From UTCFX2 sp002050125 (GTDB lineage Bacteria; Chloroflexota; Anaerolineae; Anaerolineales; UBA4823), in the NCBI GenBank assembly GCA_027494035.1, contig JAOSJQ010000001.1:1984001-2048000 (forward strand): a stretch of DNA of 64,000 nucleotides. The letters run 5' to 3'. Both the position numbers and the translations under genes were made by a program. Each line of letters begins with the position of its first letter. Within the stretch, counting starts at the first letter, position 1. Shown here in pieces: positions 54,699 to 63,039 of this stretch. The notes beneath the pieces were generated by a model. The model did not search any database and was not told the origin of the DNA. It was given only the letters and a program-made list of their open reading frames with translations.

Positions 54699-55767
54699 TT
54701 ATTTTCTCCATAAAGCGAGCAGTTGATCCGGCTGGCGGGCGAAGCGTTCGCCTGAGATCTCGCCGCGGACAATCGCAGACAGGGTTTCACCTAACAGCCG
54801 GTTGGCTGGGGCAGAGAAGCCCAACTTCTGCGCCTGGCGCACCACCGCGCCGTTTAGAAACTCGACCTCGCTTTCTTTACGCCCCGAGTGCAGATCGATG
54901 TAAAGCGAGGGCATTTTCCCTCCCCGAGCGCTCCCCACCGTGCGCATCAAAAACTGCCTGGATAACCAGAGTGGCAGGTTCTGGACGGCTGCACCCAGAG
55001 CGCGCACCGGCGTGGCTGGCAGGTCAACCAGGTTGAGCTGCAAAGCCTTGATGACCCGCAAGGTTTCTCTGAGTTGGGCAATTTCGAGCCGATACAAACC
55101 CGGGTGGGCGAAAATCTCGCCCGGCGTCATCGCTAGAATGGCTGAACTGGCGTTCGCCAGCAGATTGGTGAGCAGCTTGGACCATTTCATGGCTGGCGCA
55201 GATGGATAGAGGCGGGCGTTCAGGCTGGCGGTGTTGAAAGCCTCGACCAGCGATTTGGATAGGGGGTGCGTGTCAGCAATCCCGACGCCGCGCAGCCGTT
55301 CGAGTGCGATGCGGTTGGACTCCGGGGCGGCTGACTGCGCTGGTTAAAGTGCCGGCGATCACCCGTTCAGCGCCCAGCGCCGCCGCGATCAGGGTTTCGT
55401 TTTCCACGCCGTTCTGCAAGCACAGGACAGGCGGCATCTGCTCGCGGTAGGGTAAGATGTCTGCCAGCGCCGGGCGGGTGTCGAAGGATTTCAGCGCAAA
55501 GATACCCGCATCATAAGGACCCCGTTCCAAAGCCTGGTCGAGCGAATCAAAAACCACCGGCTGGCGGATCGCGTATTCCTGCCCGTAGAGGTTCAACAGC
55601 AAACCGGTCTGCTTCAAGCGCCGGCAAGCCTCCGGCTTTTCCAGGAAAACCACCTGCTGCCCGCCCAAGATCAGGCTGCCGCCGATGTATGCGCCGACCG
55701 CGCCGGCGCCAAAGATGAGAAACCGTATTGGACTAGAGACTGGTGTGAAGGTTGGGTTCTTTCCCAT
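54699..55767 (-). CDS. panE: Ketopantoate reductase family protein, frameshifted
   Basis: The repaired protein has 355 residues. The N-terminus is an NADP-binding fold (IRFLIFGAGAVGAYIGG) and the C-terminus contains the catalytic lysine region (APAMKWSKLLTNLLANASS) and the conserved PSLYIDLHSGRKESEVEFL of PanE/ApbA. A GGGG run at 55324-55327 needs one base fewer to join the halves. It would reduce 2-dehydropantoate or another 2-oxo acid to the hydroxy acid. Last gene of the long leftward operon, 28 bases after lysA. Paralogues with other 2-oxo acid substrates exist, so the symbol is provisional. Confidence 0.82.
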
Positions 55768-55795
55768 TTTGACTTTCAGCTTCGCCTTTCGGGTT

Positions 55796-57147
55796 TCAGA
55801 CCGCCCGCCGGGGATCCGGGAAGGTAAGCGGAAGATCACGCCGCAACAAATCATCCAGCGCCTCACGCCGCTGGATCAGGTTAATCTTTCCCTGGTTGAG
55901 CCAGATCACCGCCGGGCGGCGCGCCCCGTTGTAATTGCTGCCCATGCTCAGTTGGTAGGCGCCGCTAACCGGAACGGCGATGTACTCTCCAGCCTGAACT
56001 TCAGGCAGCGGGAGCGCCTCGACTAGGATGTCGCCGCTCTCGCAAAACGGGCCAGCCAGCCAGGCAGATTCGCCCGCGAAGTCTTTCCTGGGCGTGAACC
56101 GGCAGGCAGGTGTAGCGGGCGTTGTATAGCGCTGGGCGCGAGTTATCCGCCAAGCCCCCGTCGAGCAGCAGCCAGCGCCGGTGCGCGGTTTGTTTGACCG
56201 CCTCTACGCGGTACACCGCCACCCCAGCCCGTGCGACCAGGCTGCGCCCCGGCTCAAGCTGCAAAGCGGGCAGCGGCAAGCTGCGCCGCTGGCAGCCCTG
56301 CATCAGGGTGCGCCCGATCAGACTGACGTAATCCGATATGGATAGGTGTGGCAAATCATCTTCATGGTAGGGCACACCCCAGCCGCCGCCCGGGCAGAAG
56401 GTCTGCGGGAACCAGCCGAATTGAGCTTCCAACTCGGCAAGCAGGTCCAGGGCAGCCTCGATCGCCGGCTCTACCGGAGCAGGGTCGTGAAAGTGGGACC
56501 CCTGGTGAAAGTGAATCCCGGTGAGCCCCAGACCGGAGGAGCGGCAGAGTTGGACGGCTAGCTTGATTTCCGCAGGGCTTCATGCCAAATTTGCTATCCG
56601 GCTGACCCGTTTGCGTGTAGTGGTGAGTTTCAACTGCCAGCCCGGGCCGCAGCCGCAACCAGACTGACGGAAAAGCGCCCCCGCCGGTCAGCTTGAGCGC
56701 CGCCAGCTTTTTAAGCTCAGCCAGGTGATCCACTACAATCGTCCCAGCTGCAGCGCGCGCTGCCTCGAGGTCGGATTGGCTTTTGCTGACCCCGTGAACC
56801 ACAATTTTGTTTCGTTCAACCCCGGCAGCCTGGGCGATTGCGAGCTCTCCGGCGCCGGTGCAATCCAGCCATAAGCCCTGCCAGCGCGCCCATTGGGCGA
56901 TTGCCAGGCACAAAAACGCCTTACCTGCGTAAGTGACGCCGCTGCGCCCTGGGAAGGACGCCCGCAGCGCGACGCGGTACTCGTCCAGACATCCGTCCAG
57001 GGTAGCCTGGTCATAAATGTATAACGGCGTACCAAATTCCTGCGCAAGGTCTTTCAGGCTCAAACCGGAGATACAAAGCTCACCATCGTTGATCTGCGTG
57101 GTGACGGGGAACAGCTCCAGGCGCCTTGAAACGAGTGAACGATTCAT
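55796..57147 (-). CDS. lysA: Diaminopimelate decarboxylase, two frameshifts
   Basis: The repaired protein has 449 residues with the PLP-barrel fold of group IV decarboxylases. It includes the PLP-lysine site VTYAGKAFL, HGVSKSQSDL, GIHFHQGSHFHDPAPV, FCPGGGWGVPYHED, LEPGRSLVARAG and the C-terminal CESGDILVEALPLPEV. Two homopolymers, GGG at 56575-56577 and TTT at 56084-56086, each need one base fewer. It makes L-lysine from meso-diaminopimelate. The start ATG overlaps the fmt stop (ATGA), so the two are coupled. The related ornithine/arginine branch of the family cannot be excluded from sequence alone. Confidence 0.87.
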
Positions 57148-58076
57148 GCCCAACCGCGCGCCCCTTGCAGAAATTCGCTTCCAGACATGGAGCGCTTGCC
57201 CGCCGGCTGAATCTCTTCCAAGACCAGCAGCCCCTCACCGGTGCAAATAGCGGGTTTCTCCTGGTAGACTACCCGCCCCCCAGGGGGTTGAATGGGTCCT
57301 GTTTGATCGCCGGTCACCGCGGCGCGCCGCACCTTCACCAGCGTGCCATGCCAGTCGAAGAACGCGCCGGGCCAGGGCTGAAAGGCGCGCACCTGACGCT
57401 CCAACTCCGCGGCTGGACGATGAAAATCCAGCTTGCCATCCTCTTTGTTGAGGGTTGAGGCATAGGTGGCGAAAGAATCGTCCTGAGGCTGAGGGACAAC
57501 GCGACCGGATAAATAGTCCGGCAGGGTTTCGATCAGCAGTTCCGCCCCCAGGACAGCCAGACGCTGCGATAGCTCGCCGGCGGTCTCATCGCGCCCTATG
57601 GGAGTGGCGCGCTGGGTCAGCATCGCGCCGGTGTCGATGCCGGCATCGAGACACATGATCGTGACACCGGTCTGCGCATCGCCGTGTAAGATGGCAGCTT
57701 GGATGGGCGCCGCTCCACGCCAGCGCGGCAGCAGCGAAGCGTGGACGTTGACACACCCTAATGGAGGCAGGTCTAACACCTCCTGACGCAGGATTTGCCC
57801 GAACGCGGCGACCACGATCAGGTCTGGCGCCCAGCAGCGCAGTTGATCCATCGCTTCTGGCTCGCGCAGCCGGCGGGGCTGGATGAACGGCAGGCGAAGT
57901 TCGAGCGCCAGTTCTTTTACCGGCGGAGGTTTAAGCGTCCGGCCTCGCCCCGATGGACGGTCGGGCTGGGTGACCACGCCGGCAAGACGATAGCGGTCAT
58001 TCAGCGCTCGTAAAACTGGCGCAGCGAACTCGGGCGAACCCATAAAAACGATTGTGGAATCTGCTTCTACCTTCAT
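57144..58076 (-). CDS. fmt: Methionyl-tRNA formyltransferase
   Basis: The 310-residue protein transfers a formyl group from 10-formyltetrahydrofolate to initiator Met-tRNA. It has VFMGSPEFAAPVLRAL, the Fmt-typical TQPDRPSGRGR, the catalytic region CVNVHASLLPRWRGAAPIQ and the aspartate in LDAGIDTGAML. The C-terminal tRNA-binding domain is present and of normal length, which speaks against a sugar formyltransferase even though the operon has sugar genes. Seven bases separate it from the aminotransferase gene. Confidence 0.95.
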   Translation of the reverse strand: MKVEADSTIVFMGSPEFAAPVLRALNDRYRLAGVVTQPDRPSGRGRTLKPPPVKELALELRLPFIQPRRLREPEAMDQLRCWAPDLIVVAAFGQILRQEVLDLPPLGCVNVHASLLPRWRGAAPIQAAILHGDAQTGVTIMCLDAGIDTGAMLTQRATPIGRDETAGELSQRLAVLGAELLIETLPDYLSGRVVPQPQDDSFATYASTLNKEDGKLDFHRPAAELERQVRAFQPWPGAFFDWHGTLVKVRRAAVTGDQTGPIQPPGGRVVYQEKPAICTGEGLLVLEEIQPAGKRSMSGSEFLQGARGWA

Positions 58077-58083
58077 CGGGGTT

Positions 58084-59280
58084 TCAGGAAGCGGACTTTG
58101 AAAGCACAGCAGCCAGCGCCTGGCAGACCTGCTCCACCTGCGCCTCGCTCATCACGCCGGAGAACGGCAGCGCCAATCCACGCCTGCCTAAATCTTCGGT
58201 GATCGGGAAATCCCCAGGCTGATAGCCAAACCGTTCGACCATGTACGGCTGCAAATGGATGGGGATGAAATACGGCCGGGCGGGGATGCCCTGCTCTTCG
58301 AGCCGCGCAGCGACCTCGCTGCGATCGATCCCGGCGGCGAGGCGGATCACGTAAACAAACCAACTCGCCCGGTTGGTCGTGGGCGCCAGTCGGGGTGTTT
58401 CGACCAAACCATCCAAACCGGACAGGCGCTGATTGTACCACTCCGCCACCCGCCCGCGGCGGGCGAGCAGGCTTTCCAGCCGCTCCATTTGCGCCAGACC
58501 GAGCGCCGCGCTCATCTCATCGAGGCGATAGTTGTACCCCAGGTAGGTGTGCGTGAGCCAGGTGTCGCCGGGGGCGCGGCCCTGGTTGCGCAGCGCGCGC
58601 ATCCTGGCAGCGCCCTGGTCGTCGTCCGTGACGATCATTCCACCTTCGCCGGTCGTGATCTGTTTATTCGGGTAGAACGCGAACACGGCGTAATCTCCCA
58701 GGGCACCGGCTTTGCGCTCTTTGTATTCTCCGCCCAGGGCTTCACAGGCATCTTCGATCACTTTCAAGCCGAAGCGCGCCGCGATCTCACAAATCGGATC
58801 GAAATCGGCTGGTTGTCCAAAGACATCCACTGGCAGGATCGCTTTAAGCTTTGCGCCGGGCTGCACTCCCTTACGGGGCAGCCAAGTTTCAGCCGTCCGG
58901 CGGTTCAGCAGCAAGTCTTCGGTTGCCAGACACACCAGGTCGAGATCGATGTTGCCGGTCAATGGATCGACATCTACAAATACGGGGACGGCGCGCTCGA
59001 ACAGCAGCGCGTTGGCGGAGGCGACGAAAGAAAAGGGCGTCGTGATGACCAAATCCCCCTCGCTGATTCCAGCGGCGTGGACACAGAGGTGCAGACCTGC
59101 AGTGCCGGAATTGACACCGATGGCGTGTTTACGCCCGGTGTAGGCGCGGAAGGCGTCTTCGAACGCGCCGATTTTATCCCCCATGCTCAGGTTTGGGGTG
59201 CGCAGAACCGCCGCGACCGCCTCACGCTCTAGTTCGGTCAGGTCAGGGGATGACATTGGGATGCGGTATTTTGAAGCCAC
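58084..59280 (-). CDS. DegT/DnrJ/EryC1/StrS aminotransferase (PglE-like)
   Basis: The 398-residue PLP enzyme is of the sugar aminotransferase class that makes 4-amino sugars from nucleotide-linked 4-keto-6-deoxy sugars. It shows the PLP-lysine in FAFYPNKQITTGEGG, NSGTAGLHLCV near residue 57, DVDPLTGNIDLD, DACEALGGEYKERKAG and the C-terminal RPYFIPIHLQPYM. In Campylobacter, PglE provides the amine that PglD acetylates; here the PglD-like domain is encoded directly upstream. The substrate is inferred, likely a UDP-linked 4-keto sugar. Spacing to the neighbours is 15 and 7 bases. Confidence 0.9.
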   Translation of the reverse strand: MASKYRIPMSSPDLTELEREAVAAVLRTPNLSMGDKIGAFEDAFRAYTGRKHAIGVNSGTAGLHLCVHAAGISEGDLVITTPFSFVASANALLFERAVPVFVDVDPLTGNIDLDLVCLATEDLLLNRRTAETWLPRKGVQPGAKLKAILPVDVFGQPADFDPICEIAARFGLKVIEDACEALGGEYKERKAGALGDYAVFAFYPNKQITTGEGGMIVTDDDQGAARMRALRNQGRAPGDTWLTHTYLGYNYRLDEMSAALGLAQMERLESLLARRGRVAEWYNQRLSGLDGLVETPRLAPTTNRASWFVYVIRLAAGIDRSEVAARLEEQGIPARPYFIPIHLQPYMVERFGYQPGDFPITEDLGRRGLALPFSGVMSEAQVEQVCQALAAVLSKSAS

Positions 59281-59295
59281 ACAAGTCTCCTCAAG

Positions 59296-60402
59296 CTATG
59301 CGGGCCAGATGGCGCCGGAGCGGACGATCCCTTTCTCAGGGACGTCTTCCTTTACGGTCGCGCCGTTGCCAATTCGAGCGCCCGCGCCGATCGTGACGCG
59401 CAGATTGAGCGTTGCGCCCATCCCCACCAGCGCCCCCGCACCGATCTTGACCTCGCCCGCCAGAATCGCTCCGGGAGAGATGTTGACCAGGTCGTCCAGG
59501 ACGCATTCGTGCGAGATGATCGCGCCGGTGTTCACGATGCAGCCAAACCCCAGTTTCGCTTCGCTGCCGATATAAGCCTGGGGAAAAATCTGGACGCCCA
59601 CTTCCACAACTGCGCTTGGCTCGACAAACGCGGCCGGGTGAACAACCGCCGGGCAGACGAACCCGGCCTCAGCCAGCCGGTCAAAGACCTGGATGCGGGT
59701 AGAGATATTGCCAATGCCCCCGACCGCGTTCACCGCCTGGCGCACCCCGCCAGCATAAAGGTGTTTCAGAACTTCTGCGCTGCCGAGCACTGGCAGCCCC
59801 ATGATCTGCGTCCCCGCCTGGAGACCGTCGTCCACGACCCCGACGATTCTATAAATGTGCAGCGCCCTCAGCAGGTCGATCAGGGCTTTGCCATGTCCGC
59901 CGCCCCCGTACACGACGATCGCGGCAGGGTCGAAGGAGGCTTGGGTCGTTTCAGGGGAGGCGCCCGATCCGGCTGCTGCTCCAAGCGAACGCAGCATTGT
60001 CTCGGTTACCAGCCGGTCGGTCGGAAGCTGCTCCAGATCGATCCCGAGTTGTCGGGCGAGCGCGAGCGCCGGCTGGGTGATCCGCAGCCCCGCCGGCGTG
60101 GATAGATTTCCGCTGGATGGGACTTCCGGGCTGGAGGCGGACGGCTCTTGGGGTTTCCAGTTATGATCGCCGGCAATGTAGCACAACAACTCACCAGCGC
60201 GCACGGTCTGTCCCTGTTCCAGGCGCAGCCCGACGATGTATCCGCTCGTTTCGGCTGTAAAATCCGCAGCGGATTTGGTCGTTTCCAACGTAGCCAGCAG
60301 ATCACCTGTGGAGACGCGTTGACCTTCTATAATATGAAGCGCGACGAGCACTGCTTCAGTTTCATTTGGATTCAACAGGGGGATTTTGATGGGTTCCGCC
60401 AT
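59296..60402 (-). CDS. Lipoyl domain - E3-binding domain - PglD/NeuD acyltransferase fusion
   Basis: This 368-residue protein has three parts. Residues 1-78 are a lipoyl domain with the modifiable lysine K43 in LETTKSAADF. A linker leads to an E3-binding (peripheral-subunit-binding) domain at about 107-141 (ITQPALALARQLGIDLEQLP). Residues 160-368 are a NeuD/PglD-type sugar acyltransferase: Rossmann-like VVYGGGGHGKALIDLL, then a left-handed beta-helix of hexapeptides with the likely catalytic histidine, H298, in NTGAIISHEC. The usual E2 catalytic domain (with HxxxDG) is absent. It directly follows the genes of both E1 subunits. It is inferred to receive an acyl group from E1 on lipoamide and pass it to a sugar amine. 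E3 is not encoded nearby. Confidence 0.85.
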   Translation of the reverse strand: MAEPIKIPLLNPNETEAVLVALHIIEGQRVSTGDLLATLETTKSAADFTAETSGYIVGLRLEQGQTVRAGELLCYIAGDHNWKPQEPSASSPEVPSSGNLSTPAGLRITQPALALARQLGIDLEQLPTDRLVTETMLRSLGAAAGSGASPETTQASFDPAAIVVYGGGGHGKALIDLLRALHIYRIVGVVDDGLQAGTQIMGLPVLGSAEVLKHLYAGGVRQAVNAVGGIGNISTRIQVFDRLAEAGFVCPAVVHPAAFVEPSAVVEVGVQIFPQAYIGSEAKLGFGCIVNTGAIISHECVLDDLVNISPGAILAGEVKIGAGALVGMGATLNLRVTIGAGARIGNGATVKEDVPEKGIVRSGAIWPA

Positions 60403-60433
60403 TTGGAATGCTCAGAGGTGATTATTTTACCTG

Positions 60434-61465
60434 TTATACGATTTTTTGGCTGATCCGCATAATGCGTTCGACGTCGGGCAGCACCTGCGCCTCCAACGGT
60501 CCGCTGGATGGGATCGGTAAGTCCAGCGCGCCCAACCGCTCCGCCGCGAGCAGGCGTGGACCGAGCGCTTGAGCGGCTCTGGCAATCACTTCGGCGCCCC
60601 AGCCAAACGACACCCCGCCTTCTTCGAGCGCGATCAAGCGTCCGGTTTGCCGGGCGGAAGTGAGGATCGCCCCGGTTTCGATTGGGGCAAGCCGGGTGGG
60701 CGCGACGATCTCGACAAAGACCTCCTGTTCGAATGCCAGCCGCTGCGCCGCCTGCCTGGCAAGGTCTACCATATAGCCATAACAGGTAAGCGTGATGACC
60801 GGGGGCGGCGCCCCGTGCACGCGTAGGAGGTAAACGGGTGTCGGTCTTGCTCCAGGAACGCCTTGGGCAGGTTGCGCAGCTTCTATCTGGGTTATCTCGA
60901 ATTCGGTGTCGCTCTGCGGTTCGTGGATCGATTGCAGGTATGACAGTTTGTTCTCGATAAACAGAACCGGATCCTCGCCGGTCAGAATCGCCTCCGAGAG
61001 CAGTTTTCCAGGGTCGCCAACTGCGCACGGCGCCAGTATTTCCAGCCCCGGGGTTCCCAGGAAGTGCTTTTCGAGGGTTTGGCTGTGGGTGGGTCCGTAG
61101 CCGCGCCGCCCGCCCATTGGCGTGCGCACAACCAGCGGGACGCGCGCCTGGTCGTTGTACATCCAGCGGAACTTGGCGGCGTGGTTGATGAGTTGATCCG
61201 CCGCCAGGGTCAGAAAATCGCCAAACATGATTTCAACCACCGGTCTCAAGCCGCGCAGCGCTATTCCAGCCGCCAGCCCGACGATCCCGGCTTCGGAAAT
61301 GGGCGTCGCGATCACCCGCCCTGGGTAAGCCGTAGAAAGGCCGCGGGTGACTTTGAAGGCGCCGCCGTAAGGATCCAGGACGTCCTCGCCCAGCAGCAGC
61401 ACGCGCGCGTCGGTCGAAAATGCCCGTTGAAGACCGGAGTTGAGCGATTCTAGAACTGTGGTCAT
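60434..61465 (-). CDS. 2-oxo acid dehydrogenase E1, beta subunit
   Basis: The 343-residue protein matches the transketolase-like beta subunit of pyruvate, branched-chain or acetoin dehydrogenases: LLGEDVLDPYGGAFKVT near residue 24, ATPISEAGIVGLAAGIAL, RTPMGGRRGYGPTHSQ and the C-terminal IALEEGGVSFGWGAEV. With the alpha subunit it would decarboxylate a 2-oxo acid on thiamine diphosphate and acylate lipoamide. Its start overlaps the alpha-subunit stop by 4 bases (ATGA). The acid used is not deducible. The stop is 31 bases from the lipoyl-fusion gene. Confidence 0.92.
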   Translation of the reverse strand: MTTVLESLNSGLQRAFSTDARVLLLGEDVLDPYGGAFKVTRGLSTAYPGRVIATPISEAGIVGLAAGIALRGLRPVVEIMFGDFLTLAADQLINHAAKFRWMYNDQARVPLVVRTPMGGRRGYGPTHSQTLEKHFLGTPGLEILAPCAVGDPGKLLSEAILTGEDPVLFIENKLSYLQSIHEPQSDTEFEITQIEAAQPAQGVPGARPTPVYLLRVHGAPPPVITLTCYGYMVDLARQAAQRLAFEQEVFVEIVAPTRLAPIETGAILTSARQTGRLIALEEGGVSFGWGAEVIARAAQALGPRLLAAERLGALDLPIPSSGPLEAQVLPDVERIMRISQKIV

Positions 61466-62385
61466 TTGAGATTTTCGCTCAGATCGAGATCGGTCGGGAA
61501 CGGATCCTCGAGCGCGGCTTGAAACGCCGCGTGGATTACCGCCTGTGTTTCGCGCTCGATTTTTAACCGGGCGGACGGTTCCAGCCGGCTTGCCTGGATT
61601 GTCACGGGGTCGCGCCGGCAGCGCATTTCGGCGAGCGCTTCAGTCGGGCGGGTGTCATCGCCTTTCGAGTGTGGTCCGAACCGGCAGGTGTGCAGGATCA
61701 GCGCTTGAGGTTCGCCGTTGCGTGCGGCGCTCAGCCGCGCCTGTGCTTCCGGCAGAATTTCGGTCACGTCGCTGGTGTCCAGTTCGCCGACCGGGATGCC
61801 AAAGGCGGCAAACCGCGCCGGGATCGAACCCGCCAGGGAGAGCTCGACCGGGGTGGTCTGGGCGATGCGGTTGTTCTCGACCACATAGAGAACCGGCGCC
61901 TGCCACAAAGCCGCCATGTTCAACGTTTCATACAGCACCCCTTCACCCAAAGTCCCATCCCCCAGGAAAACTACTGCCGCAGCCCCGCTGTTCTTGAACT
62001 TTTCCGCCAGCGCCATCCCCGTGCCGACCGGCGCCACACCGCCCTGAACGCCGTTCGAGTAAAAATTGCGCCAGTGCAAATGCTGCGAACCGCCTCTGCC
62101 CCCGCACACTCCGCTGGCTTTGCCCATCAGCTCGGCGAACAAACTCCGCGGATCCCCGCCGTACGCCAGGAAATGCCCATGGCTGCGGTGGTTGCTGAAC
62201 ACAATATCTTGCGCCGCAAGACCTGTAAGCACGCCGACGGCGTTGGCTTCCTGACCCAAACAGGTGTGGGTGGTCCCATAGAACACCCCTTTGACGAAAT
62301 TCTCGATTACGGTCTCTTCAAAAAGGCGGATCAGATAGAGCCGGCGATAAAGCATTTCGTTGAAGTCGTTGCTCGTTGGGGGCAT
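61462..62385 (-). CDS. 2-oxo acid dehydrogenase E1, alpha subunit
   Basis: The 307-residue protein contains the thiamine-diphosphate motif GDGTLGEGVLYETLN through VENNR, plus GVCGGRGGSQHLHW and FSNHRSHGHFLAYGG as in the pyruvate and acetoin dehydrogenase alpha subunits. GPHSKGDDTR corresponds to the family's GHS loop. It begins 6 bases after the phosphoglycosyltransferase stop. A complete dehydrogenase set would also need E2 and E3; only a lipoyl-fusion protein follows. The substrate is unknown. Confidence 0.92.
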   Translation of the reverse strand: MPPTSNDFNEMLYRRLYLIRLFEETVIENFVKGVFYGTTHTCLGQEANAVGVLTGLAAQDIVFSNHRSHGHFLAYGGDPRSLFAELMGKASGVCGGRGGSQHLHWRNFYSNGVQGGVAPVGTGMALAEKFKNSGAAAVVFLGDGTLGEGVLYETLNMAALWQAPVLYVVENNRIAQTTPVELSLAGSIPARFAAFGIPVGELDTSDVTEILPEAQARLSAARNGEPQALILHTCRFGPHSKGDDTRPTEALAEMRCRRDPVTIQASRLEPSARLKIERETQAVIHAAFQAALEDPFPTDLDLSENLK

Positions 62386-62391
62386 GTGGTT

Positions 62392-63036
62392 TTACTTTTC
62401 CTGTGGCAGCGACGCTTGGTTCGAATGCGCGCCCATGAATTCTTCGGCGGTTGCGTGCCCCGGTTGGCTGATCCCTTCGCGTTTAACGGCTTTCACGAGG
62501 GTTATCGCCAGAATGCGCACATCCAGCCAGATCGACCAGTGCTCCACGTACCAGACGTCCAGGCGGAATTTGTCTTCCCAGGTCAACGCGTTGCGCCCAT
62601 GGATCTGCGCCCAGCCGGTGATGCCGGGCAAGACCTCATGCCGGCGCGCTTGTTCCGGCGAATAGCGCTCCAGGTATTGCATCAGCAGCGGGCGCGGTCC
62701 CACCAGGCTCATTTCGCCGCGGAGCACATTGAACAACTCGGGGAGTTCATCCAGGCTGACGCCGCGTAAAAAATGTCCAAACCCGGTAAGGCGCTGCTCA
62801 TCCGCAAGCAGATTCCCGTCCGGATCGCGCAAGTCGTTCATCGTGCGGAATTTATAGATCCAAAACGGTTTGCCGCGGTATCCGGGCCGCTGCTGGCGAA
62901 AGATGACCGGTTTACCAAGCTTGAGGCGCACCAGGAGCGCCAGAGCGATCAGCAGCGGCGAGATCAAGACCAAACCAAGCGACGTGAGCAGCAGGTCAAA
63001 AACTCTCTTCGCAAGTGGAACGCCCCGAGGAAACAT
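62392..63036 (-). CDS. Monotopic phosphoglycosyltransferase (PglC-like)
   Basis: The 214-residue protein is a bacterial sugar transferase of the PglC/WcaJ-C type. It has an N-terminal membrane-entering helix (VFDLLLTSLGLVLISPLLIA, near 12-31), FRQQRPGYRGKPFWIYKFRT, the catalytic Asp-Glu dyad in SLDELPELFN, VGPRPL and PGITGWAQIHGRN. It transfers a sugar phosphate from a nucleotide sugar to undecaprenyl phosphate, the first membrane step of a glycan or glycoprotein pathway. Its short length equals that of PglC. It follows mfd by 3 bases. Confidence 0.9.
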   Translation of the reverse strand: MFPRGVPLAKRVFDLLLTSLGLVLISPLLIALALLVRLKLGKPVIFRQQRPGYRGKPFWIYKFRTMNDLRDPDGNLLADEQRLTGFGHFLRGVSLDELPELFNVLRGEMSLVGPRPLLMQYLERYSPEQARRHEVLPGITGWAQIHGRNALTWEDKFRLDVWYVEHWSIWLDVRILAITLVKAVKREGISQPGHATAEEFMGAHSNQASLPQEK

Positions 63037-63039
63037 CGC

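Noticed and set aside
57144..58076. Fmt as a sugar N-formyltransferase of the glycan operon
   Set aside because: It has the Fmt-specific N-terminal motifs and the full C-terminal tRNA-binding domain of normal length.
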